Of a stretch of 64,000 nucleotides of DNA, positions 52,289 to 61,664 are shown in pieces (within the stretch, counting starts at the first letter, position 1; each line of letters begins with the position of its first letter). The notes beneath the pieces were generated by a model that was given only the letters and a program-made list of their open reading frames with translations, was not told where the DNA came from and ran no database searches. Source of the DNA: Anaeromyxobacter sp. Fw109-5 (GTDB taxonomy: Bacteria > Myxococcota > Myxococcia > Myxococcales > Anaeromyxobacteraceae); assembly GCF_000017505.1 (NCBI RefSeq), contig NC_009675.1, positions 682,001 to 746,000 of the forward strand, in the 5' to 3' direction. Made by a program: the position numbers and the translations under genes.

Positions 52289-52936
52289 ATGACCTCCCTG
52301 CCCGTCGCCCTGGCCGCCGCGCTCGCCGCCACGGCGCCCCGCGCCGCCCCCCGTTCCGCAGCGCCCCCCACCGTCGAGCCAGCGCCGGACGTGTCCGTCG
52401 AGGCCGCGGAGGTCGAGGCCCTGCGCGCGCTCGCCCTCCTCTCAGCGGGCGAGCCGAGCATCGGCGAGGTGCAGGCGGCAGCCGCCCTGGCCGCGGAGGA
52501 GGACAACCCCGGCGCCGCCGGGTTCGCCCGGCGGGCGCGCGTGGCGGCGCTGCTCCCACGGCTCACCGCCGAGTACCAGCGCGACGAGCGCAGCTACCGG
52601 GTGGTCGGCCTGCAGGGCTCGGGCGAGGTCGACTACCTGCGCGTCGCTCCCGGCCATGCGGTGTCGCTGCGCGCGACGTGGGATCTCGGCGGCCTGGTCG
52701 CGGCGACCGGCGAGGTCGCCGCCGCCGCGGAGCGGACCGCGCGCGCCCGGGCTCGCGCCGAGGCGGTGAAGCGGGCCACGGCGGTGTACTACGAGCGGCG
52801 CCGGCTGCGGCTCGCGCTGCTCCTCGCGCCGCCGTCCACGGCGCTCGCCCTCGGGCAGGCGGAGCTCGAGATCGACCGGCTCGGCGCGGAGCTGGACGCG
52901 CTCACGGCCGGTCGCTTCGGCGGGGGCAGGAGATGA
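52289..52936 (+). CDS. Putative exported protein, function unknown
   Basis: A 215-residue protein. The N-terminus (SLPVALAAALAATAPRAAP) looks like a signal peptide without a lipobox, followed by an Ala/Arg-rich helical body (VAAAAERTARARARAEAVKRATAVYYERRRLRLALLL). The helical pattern with alternating Ala recalls the outer-membrane efflux fold, but too little is visible to assign it. Coupled to the next gene by an ATGA overlap. Confidence 0.6.
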   Translation: MTSLPVALAAALAATAPRAAPRSAAPPTVEPAPDVSVEAAEVEALRALALLSAGEPSIGEVQAAAALAAEEDNPGAAGFARRARVAALLPRLTAEYQRDERSYRVVGLQGSGEVDYLRVAPGHAVSLRATWDLGGLVAATGEVAAAAERTARARARAEAVKRATAVYYERRRLRLALLLAPPSTALALGQAELEIDRLGAELDALTAGRFGGGRR

Positions 52937-53868
52937 GACGCGCGGCGATCGTGCTGCTCGCCGTCGCGTGCGGACTGCCGGAGCCCGCGCCGCTCGCGCG
53001 CGTGGAGAGCGTGGCTCCGGAGGGCCCGGGGATCCCGCCGGAGCTCGCCGCCGCCGAGCTCCGGTTCACGGCTCCGGTCGAGGCGGACGGGATCACCGAC
53101 GGCGCGCGGCTCGTGCTCGTCCCGGCGGCGGCGCTGCGCGAGGCGCTCGACGCGGTCGAGTCCGAGGCCGGCGCGCTCGACCTGCCGGCGCGGGTGCCGG
53201 CCACGGCGGCGCTCGCCGAGGGCGGCCGCCGCGTGCTGCTGCGGCCCGCGGCGCCGCTGCGCCCGCTCTCGCCCTACGTGGTGGTGCTCTCCTCGCGCGT
53301 CGCCGCCGCCGGCGGAGGTCCCGTGCTCGACGCCGAGGGGCGCCGCCGTCCGACCGTCGCGGCGTTCGAGACGGCGGCGGCTGCGGGGCCACCGCCGCGC
53401 CCCGTCATCACGGAGGTGCGAGCGGACGCGGCGACGCCGGAGGCGGGCGGCGAGTACGTCGAGATCGCCAACCTGGGGGAAGGCCGGCTCGATCTCGGCG
53501 GCTGGCGGCTGGCGAAGCGCACGGCGACGGGGGCGCTCACCTCCTGCGCCGTGAGCGCCGCACCGGCGGACGCCGTCCCGCCCGGAGCCGTGGCGCTCGT
53601 GGTGGGCGGCGCGTACGACGGCCGCTACGCCTTGCCGGCCGGGACGCCGCGGGTCGCCTGCGGCGGGACCGCGCTCCTCGGCGGGATCGCGAACGACCGG
53701 CCGCCGGAGATCCTCCTCCTCGATCCGCTGGGCGAGGTCGCCTCGACGTTCGGCGCGGGAGGCGTGGCGCCGGTCTGCCCCGCGGCGGCGGAGCGGATCG
53801 ACCGGGACGGGCCGGACGCGGCGGACAACCTCGCCTGCGCGCCGGGAGAGGGGACCCCGGGCGAGTGA
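52933..53868 (+). CDS. Probable lipoprotein with lamin-tail (LTD) domain
   Basis: A 311-residue protein with a lipoprotein-like N-terminus (LLAVACGLPEPAP, C13 as possible acylation site). Residues about 20-150 resemble a bacterial Ig-like strand domain (ELRFTAPVEADGITD). From about 155 the strand motif PVITEVRADAATPEAGGEYVE with NLGEGRLDLGGWRLAK marks an LTD domain, common in myxobacterial surface proteins. The pair with the upstream gene sits between the two chemosensory operons. Function unknown. Confidence 0.72.
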   Translation: MRRAAIVLLAVACGLPEPAPLARVESVAPEGPGIPPELAAAELRFTAPVEADGITDGARLVLVPAAALREALDAVESEAGALDLPARVPATAALAEGGRRVLLRPAAPLRPLSPYVVVLSSRVAAAGGGPVLDAEGRRRPTVAAFETAAAAGPPPRPVITEVRADAATPEAGGEYVEIANLGEGRLDLGGWRLAKRTATGALTSCAVSAAPADAVPPGAVALVVGGAYDGRYALPAGTPRVACGGTALLGGIANDRPPEILLLDPLGEVASTFGAGGVAPVCPAAAERIDRDGPDAADNLACAPGEGTPGE

Positions 53869-53878
53869 GCCCGGGGTC
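53853..53878. terminator. Perfect hairpin between convergent genes
   Basis: GACCCCGGGC (53853-53862), loop GAGTGA, GCCCGGGGTC (53869-53878). The loop carries the stop of the LTD gene and the right arm reaches into the stop codon of frzZ. It should terminate both converging transcripts. Confidence 0.6.
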
Positions 53879-54569
53879 AGCAGGCGTTGTCGACGATCCA
53901 CTTCCCGAGGAGCTCGTCCTTCAGGAGGTAGCCGTCGGCGCCACACTCCGCGACGAGCCTCTCGATCCGCTCCTTGTCCACGCCCGAGCAGAAGACGACC
54001 TTGATCGAGCGGAACATCTCGTTCTTCTTCACGAAGCGGCAGAACTGCGCGCCGTCCACCTTCGGCATGTTGATGTCGAGGAGGATGAGGTCGGGGCGGG
54101 TCTGACGTTTCAGGATGATCGAGGTCGCCTTCTCGGCGTCGGGTGCGTACTGGATCTCGAAGCCCTTGGCCTCGAGCTCCTCCGTGAGCAGCCGCGCGAC
54201 GATCTCGGAGTCGTCCACGATGAGGACCCGGCGGCGCGCCTCGAGCGCGGCGGTGAAGCGGCGCGGCAGCTCTTCCGCAGGGGAGGCCGGGACTGCCCCG
54301 TCGAGCTTCAGCTCCGCCGCCTTCTGCGCCAGCTCCTCGGGAGTGCCGTCGCCGACCAGCAGGGCGCGGCCGCCGAAGCCGCGATCGCGCAGCAGCGGAG
54401 GCGCCTGCTTCGCCCGAGCGGCGTCCACGAGCAGCGCTCCGGCCCCGGGGGTCTCGGCGACGAGCGCGTGCGCCTCGCGCTGGAGCACGACCTGGTGCCC
54501 GGCGGCCTCGAGCGCCATGCCGGTCAGGTGTAGGAGGATCTCGCTCTCGCAGCAGATGAGAACCTTCAC
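53877..54569 (-). CDS. frzZ: FrzZ-like dual receiver protein with a degenerate first domain
   Basis: A 230-residue REC-REC protein. The second receiver is canonical: VLIVDDSEIV, phospho-acceptor D165 in LILLDINMPK, lysine in YLLKDE. The first keeps D49 (ALLVDAARA) but lacks the acidic pair (ICCESE), the T/S switch and the lysine, so it is probably not phosphorylated in the usual way. M. xanthus FrzZ, the output of the Frz pathway, has two working receivers. It is divergent from frzA, as in M. xanthus. GTG start at 54569 with a GAGGGG site. Confidence 0.85.
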   Translation of the reverse strand: MKVLICCESEILLHLTGMALEAAGHQVVLQREAHALVAETPGAGALLVDAARAKQAPPLLRDRGFGGRALLVGDGTPEELAQKAAELKLDGAVPASPAEELPRRFTAALEARRRVLIVDDSEIVARLLTEELEAKGFEIQYAPDAEKATSIILKRQTRPDLILLDINMPKVDGAQFCRFVKKNEMFRSIKVVFCSGVDKERIERLVAECGADGYLLKDELLGKWIVDNAC

Positions 54570-54605
54570 GTCGCCCCTCTCGCGGTGAACAAAATAGCAC
54601 CGATC

Positions 54606-54635
54606 TTGCCCGTGCGTCCCGGGCTCGCGGATAAT
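54606..54635 (+). promoter_or_regulatory. Putative frzA promoter in the frzZ-frzA divergent region
   Basis: TTGCCC (54606-54611), 18-bp spacer and GATAAT (54630-54635), 9 bp before the frzA ATG, so the leader would be almost absent. On the other strand TATTTT (54590-54595) is a possible -10 for frzZ. Confidence 0.45.
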
Positions 54636-54644
54636 CCGCGCCCG

Positions 54645-55154
54645 ATGCCCGAGCCGAAGGAAGCCCAGCAGCCCGGAACCGGCGCGCAGCCGACGGCGCC
54701 GGAGGCGTGGTTCTTCTGCCTGAAGCTGCTCGGCGGACGCTACGCGTTCGAGGCACCGCTCGTCACCGAGGTCGTCCGGCTCGGACCCCTCACGCGCCTG
54801 CCGGCGGCGCCCGCGTTCCTGCCCGGCGTCTTCACGCACCGCGGCGAGGTGCTCCCGGTGCTGGACGTGGCGCAGCTCGTCGGGCAGGGAACGGTCCCGC
54901 TGCGCCCGAGCACGCGCGCCGCGATCGTCCACTGCGGCCCCTGGAAGGTGGCGGTGGTGAGCGACGCCGTGGAGGGGCTGGTCTCGATCCCGCGTCGCCA
55001 GCTCGAGCCGCCGCCGGCCGAGTCGAGCGGCGTCGCAGAGTTCCTCTCCGCGGTGGGGCGCGATCGCCTCGGCTCGGTCGCCATCCTCGACCTGCCGCGC
55101 CTCGTCGAGACGGCCCGGGCGCGCGCCGTGCCCGCGGGGAGCGCCCTGGCGTGA
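54645..55154 (+). CDS. frzA: CheW-like coupling protein, FrzA position
   Basis: A 169-residue CheW: FFCLKLLGGRYAFEAPLVTEVV, FTHRGEVLPVLDVAQLVG and VVSDAVEGLVSI give the SH3-like fold. It should link FrzCD to FrzE. I chose ATG 54645 over the GTG at 54585 because the -10 box lies between them. Its stop overlaps the next GTG (GTGA). The gene order matches the M. xanthus frz operon. Confidence 0.85.
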   Translation: MPEPKEAQQPGTGAQPTAPEAWFFCLKLLGGRYAFEAPLVTEVVRLGPLTRLPAAPAFLPGVFTHRGEVLPVLDVAQLVGQGTVPLRPSTRAAIVHCGPWKVAVVSDAVEGLVSIPRRQLEPPPAESSGVAEFLSAVGRDRLGSVAILDLPRLVETARARAVPAGSALA

Positions 55155-55540
55155 CCGGCCCGACGAGCGAGCTCGTCCTGTTCCAGGTCGGCGCGCGCAC
55201 GTTCGCGGCCGTCGTGCACGACGCCATCCGCATCGGCAGCGTCCGCGACGTGTCTCCCGACGAGCTCGTGCTGGAGACGGCCCTCGGCGTCCCCCAGGGC
55301 CGCCTGCGCGGCATCGTGGTCGCGAGCCACGACGACGCGATGGAGCGGACGCTCGTCGTCGATCAGGTGCTCGGAACCCGCAGCGTGCCCGACGAGCTCG
55401 TCCACCCGCTGCCTGCGTTCGCCGCCGCGTGTCTCGCCTCGGGCGCGGTCACCGGGTTCGTCCTGCTCGAGGGCGACCCCCTCCTCCTCGTCGATCTCCC
55501 CACCCTCGTCCGCGAGCGCGCCGCCGGCGCGACCGCGTGA
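55151..55540 (+). CDS. frzB: Short CheW-like protein, FrzB position
   Basis: A 129-residue CheW-like domain (LVLFQVGARTFAAVVHDAIRI, VPQGRLRGIVVASHD, GFVLLEGDPLLLVDLPTLV). It is smaller than the preceding CheW, consistent with FrzB of M. xanthus. The GTG start is set by the overlap. It probably couples FrzCD to a subset of FrzE. Confidence 0.8.
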   Translation: MTGPTSELVLFQVGARTFAAVVHDAIRIGSVRDVSPDELVLETALGVPQGRLRGIVVASHDDAMERTLVVDQVLGTRSVPDELVHPLPAFAAACLASGAVTGFVLLEGDPLLLVDLPTLVRERAAGATA

Positions 55541-55559
55541 CGTCTCCCCGGAGCCGCCC

Positions 55560-56828
55560 ATGAGCACCCGCGACCCGTTCGAACTCTCTCAGAAGCCCAA
55601 GGCCCGCGTCGCGGCCCCCCGCACCGCCGCGAAGAAGCGGAACGGCGCCGTCGGCTCGGACGCGGCCCGCATCGCCGTGGTCCTCCGCGGGTTCGCCGAG
55701 GGCAACTACGACGGCAGGGTCGATCCCGAGACGATCGACGATCCGGGGCTGCGCGCGATCGCGGAGGCGGTGAACGGCGCGGCGAGCGCCGTCGTCGCCG
55801 ATCTCCGCCAGGCGCAGCAGCGCGTGCAGATCGTGACCGCCGGGATCGACGAGGCCATCGAGGCGATGATCCGCCTGGTGATCCAGGGCGACCTCTCCGG
55901 CTCGCTCCGCCCCGGCTCGATCGACGCGGCGCTCACGCCGCTCATCGCGGGCATCGGCCAGGTGATGGAGACGCTGAAGAAGTTCGTCACCGAGACGCGC
56001 GAGGCGGCGCTGCAGCTCTCCACGAGCTCGGCGGAGGTGCTCGCCGCGGCGACGCAGAACGAGTCCTCCACGAGCGCGCAGGCGTCGGCGATCCACGAGA
56101 CGACCGCCACCATGGAGGAGCTGAAGGGCGCGTCGCACCAGATCGCCGAGAACGCCCAGATGGTCGCGGCGATCGCGGAGCAGACCCTCTCCGGCGCGCG
56201 CCAGGGGGAGGGGGCGATCAAGGCGTTCATGGGCTCGATGGAGAAGGTCCGCCACAACGCCGTCGAGGTGGACGACGCGATCGCGAAGCTGTCGAAGCGC
56301 GTCGAGCGGATCGGCACGGTGGTCGAGGTGATCGACGAGATCGCCGACCGCTCGGACCTGCTCGCCCTCAACGCGGCGCTCGAGGGAGCCAAGGCCGGCG
56401 AGGCGGGGCGCGGGTTCTCGATCGTCGCCGCCGAGATGCGCCGGCTCGCCGAGAACGTCCTCGAGTCGACGAAGGAGATCAAGAACCTCATCACCGAGAT
56501 CCGCGAGGCGACGCACGCCGCCAAGGAGGCGTCCGACGGGAACAAGCGCGAGGCCTCCGAGGGCGAGAAGCTGGGCGGCAACGCGATGTCGAGCGTGTCC
56601 GGGATCCTCTCCGGCATCCAGGAGACGAGCGACGCGGCCCGCGTGATCCACCTCGCCACCCAGCAGCAGCGCACCGCCACCGAGCAGGTGGTGCAGTCGA
56701 TGTCGGAGATCGAGGAGGTCACCCGGCAGGCGCAGGCGGGATCGAAGCAGGCGACCGGGGCGGCCTCGGAGCTGACGAAGCTCGCCGAGCGGCTCGCCGA
56801 GCTGGTGAAGCGCTTCAAGGTGGAGTAG
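55560..56828 (+). CDS. frzCD: Cytoplasmic methyl-accepting receptor, FrzCD-like
   Basis: A 422-residue receptor with no membrane helix and no periplasmic domain. The N-terminus has a basic segment (QKPKARVAAPRTAAKKRNG, residues about 11-29), like the nucleoid-binding N-terminus of M. xanthus FrzCD (417 residues). The signalling hairpin is VIDEIADRSDLLALNAALEG; methylation helices flank it with Glu/Gln-rich heptads. It is probably methylated by FrzF and demethylated by FrzG. Confidence 0.9.
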   Translation: MSTRDPFELSQKPKARVAAPRTAAKKRNGAVGSDAARIAVVLRGFAEGNYDGRVDPETIDDPGLRAIAEAVNGAASAVVADLRQAQQRVQIVTAGIDEAIEAMIRLVIQGDLSGSLRPGSIDAALTPLIAGIGQVMETLKKFVTETREAALQLSTSSAEVLAAATQNESSTSAQASAIHETTATMEELKGASHQIAENAQMVAAIAEQTLSGARQGEGAIKAFMGSMEKVRHNAVEVDDAIAKLSKRVERIGTVVEVIDEIADRSDLLALNAALEGAKAGEAGRGFSIVAAEMRRLAENVLESTKEIKNLITEIREATHAAKEASDGNKREASEGEKLGGNAMSSVSGILSGIQETSDAARVIHLATQQQRTATEQVVQSMSEIEEVTRQAQAGSKQATGAASELTKLAERLAELVKRFKVE

Positions 56829-56864
56829 CCCGGCCGACCCGGAAAGGCACGCCGCGAGCCGCGC

Positions 56865-59141
56865 ATGGGCGTCTCCGAAGAGATCCGCAAGAAGCTCCTC
56901 CCCCGGTTCCGCGAGACCACCGCGGACCGGGTGGAGAAGATCTCGAGCGCGCTGCTCGAGCTCGAGCGCGGCGCCGGCTCCCCCGAGGCGCTCGACGAGC
57001 TCGCGCGCGAGCTGCACACGCTGAAGGGCGAGGCCCGCATGATGGGCTTCGTCGGGATCTCCAGCGTGGTGCACGCGGCGGAGGACCTGCTCAAGGCGCT
57101 GCCGCAGGCGAGCCCCGGCGAGCGGCTGGACGCGCTGCTCAAGGCGTGCGGCGCGCTCGTCCCCATGCTCGACGCCCCGGTGGACGGCGGCGACGCCGCG
57201 GGCAGGCTCACGGAGTCGCTGCGCGCATTGATCGCGACACCGGCCGGATCACCCGAGGCCAGTCACCCTGAGCGTGGCGACGCGGCGACAGCCGCGGAGC
57301 GAAGTCGAAAGGCCTCGACCCCGACCCCGACCCCGACCGCGACCTCGACCTCGACCGCGACCGCGCCGTCACCCCCGTCCCCCTCGCCGCAGGCCCCCCG
57401 CCCCGACTCCCGCATGGAGCTGCGCGGCGAGAAGCCCGCCGCCTCCATCCGCGTGGACGTGGACCGGCTCGACGAGATCGCCGCGCTCGCCGGGGACGTG
57501 CTGGTGGAGGGCGAGCGGGCCATCCGGCGCTCGCGGGACCTGAACGCGCTCTTCGCGCGCTGGGGCCGGCTCTCCGACCGCGTGATCGCGCTCGCGGAGC
57601 GGCTGCGCGACGCGCGCACCGCCCGGCTCGTCGAGCAGATCGAGGGGGACGTCCACCTCCTCCGCTCCGACACCTTCCGCTTCTCGCGCGCGCAGAGCGA
57701 GGCGGCGTCCTCGTCGCAGGCCCAGTTCGGGCGCCTCGCCGAGCGGATCGGGGAGGCGCGGCTCATCCCGCTCTCGGGCGTGCTCGCCGCGTTCCCCCTC
57801 GCGGTCCGCGACATGGCGCGCGAGCAGGGGAAGGAGGTCGAGTGCGTGGTGCGCGGCGGAGAGACGGGGGTCGACAAGGCCATCCTGCTCTCCCTCAACG
57901 ACCCGCTCGTGCACCTCGTCCGCAACTCGGTCGACCACGGCCTGGAGGCGCCCGGCGAGCGCGCGCAGGCGGGCAAGCCGCGCGCCGGGAGGATCGTGAT
58001 CTCCGCGCGCGTGGACGGCGACCTGCTCGCGGTCACCGTCGAGGACGACGGCCGCGGCATCGAGGCCCCGAAGGTCCGCGCCGCCGCCCTGCGCAAGGGG
58101 ATCATCGGCGAGCAGCAGGCGGCGAGCCTGTCGGCGCGGTCGGCGCTCGACCTCATCTTCATGCCCGGGTTCTCGACGCGCGAGCAGGCGGGCGAGACGA
58201 GCGGGCGCGGCGTCGGCCTGGACGTGGTGCGCAAGCGCGTCACGGCGCTGGGCGGCTCCGTCACGGTCGACTCCGAGCCGGGCAAGGGCACGCGCTTCAC
58301 GCTGCGCATGCCGCAGTCGCTCTCGCTCATGAAGGTCCTCCTCGTCCGCATCGACGAGGACGTCTACGGCATCCCGGCGGTGGACGTGGACAGCGTGGGC
58401 CGCCTCGATCCCAAGGACGCCACGGAGGTCGCCGGCATCCGCGCCGTGCGCTACCGCGGACGGCTCCTGCCCGTCGTGGCGCTCGGCCCGCTGCTCTCGC
58501 TCAACGGCGGTCCGCGCTCGAAGCGGCCGCTCGTCGCCTACGTCATCCACGGAAACGAGGGCGCGGCCGTCGTCGTGGACGGCCTGCACGGCGAGCGCGA
58601 GGTCGCGGTGAAGGCGCCCGGCGCCTTCCTAAAGGGGATGCGCTTCGTCACGGGGGCGGCGGCGCTCGAGGACGGCCGGGTGGCGCTGCTCCTCTCCACC
58701 CCGGACATCGTCGCCGCGGCGCGGCGGCTCGCGTCCCCGGCGATGTCGCGCGGGCGCGACCGGCGCAGGCTGCGCGTGCTCCTCGTCGACGACAGCGCCA
58801 TCGCGCGCGAGGCCGAGGCCGCGCTGCTCCGCTCGCTCGGCCACGAGGTCGAGGAGGCCGTGGACGGCGAGGACGGCTGGCGGAAGCTGCAGGCCGGCAG
58901 CTACCAGCTCCTCGTCACCGACGTGCAGATGCCGGTGCTCGACGGGATCGACCTCACCCGCCGCGTCAAGGCGACGCCGCGCTTCCTGAAGCTCCCGATC
59001 GTGATCATGTCCTCGCTCTCCGCGCCCGAGGAGCGGCGCCGGGGCGTCGACGCGGGCGCGGACGCGTACATCGTCAAGGGGGAGCTCGAGGCGGAGAGCC
59101 TCGCCGCCACCCTCGAGCGGCTGTGCGGGGTCGGCGCGTGA
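56865..59141 (+). CDS. frzE: CheA-CheY fusion histidine kinase, FrzE-like
   Basis: A 758-residue fusion. The Hpt domain has H51 in ELHTLKGEARMMGF (H49 in M. xanthus FrzE). The linker (residues about 110-185) includes a hairpin repeat and a Thr/Pro-rich run. The dimerisation and ATPase domains have HLVRNSVDHGLE, DDGRGIE and GRGVGLDVV; a CheW-like domain follows, then a C-terminal receiver with D686 (LLVTDVQMPVLDG). In M. xanthus the receiver inhibits the kinase. The start at 56865 has GAAAGG upstream. Confidence 0.9.
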   Translation: MGVSEEIRKKLLPRFRETTADRVEKISSALLELERGAGSPEALDELARELHTLKGEARMMGFVGISSVVHAAEDLLKALPQASPGERLDALLKACGALVPMLDAPVDGGDAAGRLTESLRALIATPAGSPEASHPERGDAATAAERSRKASTPTPTPTATSTSTATAPSPPSPSPQAPRPDSRMELRGEKPAASIRVDVDRLDEIAALAGDVLVEGERAIRRSRDLNALFARWGRLSDRVIALAERLRDARTARLVEQIEGDVHLLRSDTFRFSRAQSEAASSSQAQFGRLAERIGEARLIPLSGVLAAFPLAVRDMAREQGKEVECVVRGGETGVDKAILLSLNDPLVHLVRNSVDHGLEAPGERAQAGKPRAGRIVISARVDGDLLAVTVEDDGRGIEAPKVRAAALRKGIIGEQQAASLSARSALDLIFMPGFSTREQAGETSGRGVGLDVVRKRVTALGGSVTVDSEPGKGTRFTLRMPQSLSLMKVLLVRIDEDVYGIPAVDVDSVGRLDPKDATEVAGIRAVRYRGRLLPVVALGPLLSLNGGPRSKRPLVAYVIHGNEGAAVVVDGLHGEREVAVKAPGAFLKGMRFVTGAAALEDGRVALLLSTPDIVAAARRLASPAMSRGRDRRRLRVLLVDDSAIAREAEAALLRSLGHEVEEAVDGEDGWRKLQAGSYQLLVTDVQMPVLDGIDLTRRVKATPRFLKLPIVIMSSLSAPEERRRGVDAGADAYIVKGELEAESLAATLERLCGVGA
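57266..57312 (-). repeat. REP-like hairpin repeat inside the frzE linker
   Basis: Minus-strand copy of the repeat family at 5489 and 6469. CCCTGAGCG and GAAGTCGAAAGG flank an inner stem, CGCGGC (57281-57286) with GCCGCG (57291-57296). It reads in frame in frzE (residues about 134-149) and precedes a Thr/Pro-rich codon repeat. Confidence 0.6.
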
Positions 59142-60160
59142 TCCACGCACAGCCCCGGCGGATCCGCGTCCTGGTCGCGGACGACTCCGCCCTGTTCCGC
59201 GAGCTCCTCGCAGGGGTCGTCGCGGACGCGCCGGGCTTCGAGGTGGTCGCCGTCGCGGCCGACGGGCACGAAGCCGCGGCGCTGGCGCGCCAGCACCGGC
59301 CCGACGTCATCACCATGGACCTCAACATGCCCGAGGCCGACGGCTACGCGGGCATCGCGCGGATCATGGCGGACACGCCGACCCCCATCCTCGTCCTCAC
59401 GGCGAGCCCCTCCGAGGCGGCGGGGTTCCGCGCGCTCTCGCTCGGCGCGCTCGACATCCTGGAGAAGCCGCAGGCGACGGCCGATCTCGACGTGTACGGA
59501 CGGCAGCTCCGCTCGAGGCTCAAGCTCCTCGCCGGCGTGAAGGTGATCCGCCACCCGCGCGGCCTGCGCGTGGAGGGCACGCCGCCGCCGCGGCGCGCCG
59601 CGCGCGCGGATCTGGTGGTCGTCGGGGCCTCGCTGGGCGGCCCGCGCGCGCTCGTGTCGCTCCTGCGCGGGCTCGCCCCGGCCTTCCCGGCGCCCATCGC
59701 GGTGGTGCAGCACATCGCCGACGGGTTCACCGAGGGGCTCGCGGCGTGGCTGTCCGCCGAGACCCGCCTGGACGTCCGGGAGGCGCGCGACAGGGAGCCG
59801 CTCGCCCCCGGGCGGATCCTCGTCGCGCCGTCCGGGCGCCACCTCGTGGTGACCGACGGCGTGGCCCGGCTCTCAGACGCCGAGCCCGTCGAGACCTTCA
59901 AGCCCTCGGTGACGCCGCTCTTCCTCTCCGCGGCCCGGCACTACGGCGCGCGCGCCTGCGGCGTCATCCTCACCGGGATGGGGCGCGACGGCGCCGAGGG
60001 GCTGCGAGCCATCCGCGCCGCCGGCGGCCCGACCATCGCCCAGGACGAGGCGACGAGCGCCGTCTTCGGCATGCCGCGCGCGGCCATCGAGCTGGACGCG
60101 GTGGATCGCGTGCTGCCGCTCGAGGAGATCCCCCGCGCGCTCGTGGAGCTGACGCGGTGA
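59138..60160 (+). CDS. frzG: Receptor methylesterase, FrzG-like
   Basis: A 340-residue CheB. The receiver has D61 (DVITMDLNMPEADG); the esterase has VVVGASLGGPRAL (Ser), AVVQHIADGFTEG (His) and GMGRDGAEGL (Asp). M. xanthus FrzG lacks a receiver domain, so this version is the fuller CheB form. It may add phospho-control of demethylation. The GTG start overlaps the frzE stop. Confidence 0.85.
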   Translation: MIHAQPRRIRVLVADDSALFRELLAGVVADAPGFEVVAVAADGHEAAALARQHRPDVITMDLNMPEADGYAGIARIMADTPTPILVLTASPSEAAGFRALSLGALDILEKPQATADLDVYGRQLRSRLKLLAGVKVIRHPRGLRVEGTPPPRRAARADLVVVGASLGGPRALVSLLRGLAPAFPAPIAVVQHIADGFTEGLAAWLSAETRLDVREARDREPLAPGRILVAPSGRHLVVTDGVARLSDAEPVETFKPSVTPLFLSAARHYGARACGVILTGMGRDGAEGLRAIRAAGGPTIAQDEATSAVFGMPRAAIELDAVDRVLPLEEIPRALVELTR

Positions 60161-61656
60161 GGCCGATCACGCCCGACGACCTGTCCCAGCTCGCCGCGCT
60201 CCTCAAGGAGCGGGTCGGGCTGCACGTGCGGCAGGACGGCCACTCCGCGCTGCGGCTCGCGGTGGGCGCGCGGCTCGACGAGCTCGGCGGGGCGGTGCCG
60301 GACGCGCGCGCGTACCTCGCGCTGCTGCGCTCGCCGGCGGAGGGCGACGAGGAGCTGAGGCGGCTGCTCCCGCTCGTGACGGTGGGGAAGACGAGCTTCT
60401 TCCGAGACGAGCGGCAGTTCCGCGCCCTCGAGGCGCTGCTCCCGGAGCTCGTCGCGCGCGCCAGCGGCGGCGGCCGGCGGGTGTCGATCTGGTCCGCGGG
60501 CTGCGCGACGGGCGAGGAGCCGTACTCCATCGCCATGACCGCGGAGTCCCTCGGCGCGGCGCCGGAGCACCTCGAGCTGCTCGCCACGGACGTGAACCCG
60601 GAGGCGGTCGCGCACGCGGCGCGCGGTGCGTACGACGCGCGGCGGGCGCGGGAGATCCCGGCGCCGCTGCGCGAGCGCCACTTCGACCGCGACCCGCACG
60701 ACCGCTACCACGTCCGCGCGAGCCTCCGCCGCATGATCGCGGCGATCCGCCCGCACAACCTGGTCTCGGGCGTGATGCCCCGCCCCGAGGGCGGCTGGGA
60801 CGTCATCTTCTGCCGCAACGTCATCATCTACTTCGACACCCCCACCACCCAGCGCGTGCTCACCCAGTTCCACCACGCGCTCGCGCCGGGCGGCTACCTG
60901 TTCCTCGGCTACTCCGAGTCGCTGTTCCGGATCTTCGACGGCTTCGAGCTCACCGAGGTCGCCGGCGCGTTCCTGTACCGGCGGCCGGAGACCGTGCGCA
61001 CGCCGCTCCCGGCCCCGCGCCCGATCCGCCCGGTGGTGCCGGTCCCCTCGGCGCCGCCGACCGTGCGGCACGTGCCCGTGGCGCCCGCGGCGCCGCCGCG
61101 GCTCCCCACCCCCGCGCCCATCCCCGCGGCCCAGCCGCCGCTCGCGCCCCAGGAGTACCTCGACGCCGCGGTGGCGCTCTTCGCGGAGGGGCGGTTCGGC
61201 GCCGCGCGCGAGCTGCTCGAGCGGCTCCTCGAGAAGGGCGGCGAGGACCTCGCCGTGCGGCTCACCCTCGCGAACCTGTACGGGATCCTCCGGCAGACCG
61301 ACCGCGCCCGGGAGTGCTACGTGGCGGCGCTGCAGCTCGAGCCGCTGAGCGCCGAGGCGCACCTGTTCTTCGGGATCCACCTGCTGGCCGAGGGCGACAC
61401 GGAGCCCGCCGCGCTCGAGCTCTCCCGCGCGCTCTTCCTCGACCCGGACCTCGCCCTCGCCCACTACTGGCTCGGGCGCTGCCGCGAGGCGCAGCGCGAT
61501 CCGGAGCGGGCGCGGCTCGCGTACCGCAACGCGCTCACCGCGCACGCGCGGTGGCCGGAGGGGAAGCGGCAGGCGTTCCTGGGCTACTATCCCGACGTCC
61601 CCGAGGACGGCGCCGCGTTCGTGCGCGCCGCGCAGTACGCGCTCGCCGCGCTGTGA
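60157..61656 (+). CDS. frzF: Receptor methyltransferase with TPR repeats, FrzF-like
   Basis: A 499-residue CheR: VTVGKTSFFRDERQFRAL, then [19 protein letters not shown] and DVIFCRNVIIYFDTP. A Pro-rich linker (about 290-330) leads to TPR-like repeats (about 340-475, YLDAAVALFAEGRFGAARELL; LALAHYWLGRCREAQRDPERA). CheR-TPR is the M. xanthus FrzF architecture. The GTG start is set by the GTGA overlap with frzG. Confidence 0.92.
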   Translation: MRPITPDDLSQLAALLKERVGLHVRQDGHSALRLAVGARLDELGGAVPDARAYLALLRSPAEGDEELRRLLPLVTVGKTSFFRDERQFRALEALLPELVARASGGGRRVSIWSAGCATGEEPYSIAMTAESLGAAPEHLELLATDVNPEAVAHAARGAYDARRAREIPAPLRERHFDRDPHDRYHVRASLRRMIAAIRPHNLVSGVMPRPEGGWDVIFCRNVIIYFDTPTTQRVLTQFHHALAPGGYLFLGYSESLFRIFDGFELTEVAGAFLYRRPETVRTPLPAPRPIRPVVPVPSAPPTVRHVPVAPAAPPRLPTPAPIPAAQPPLAPQEYLDAAVALFAEGRFGAARELLERLLEKGGEDLAVRLTLANLYGILRQTDRARECYVAALQLEPLSAEAHLFFGIHLLAEGDTEPAALELSRALFLDPDLALAHYWLGRCREAQRDPERARLAYRNALTAHARWPEGKRQAFLGYYPDVPEDGAAFVRAAQYALAAL

Positions 61657-61664
61657 GGAGATCG

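Noticed and set aside
57317-57360. Frameshift or assembly artefact in the Thr/Pro-rich frzE run
   Set aside because: The CCGACC-type repeats stay in frame, and upstream and downstream domains are in the same frame.
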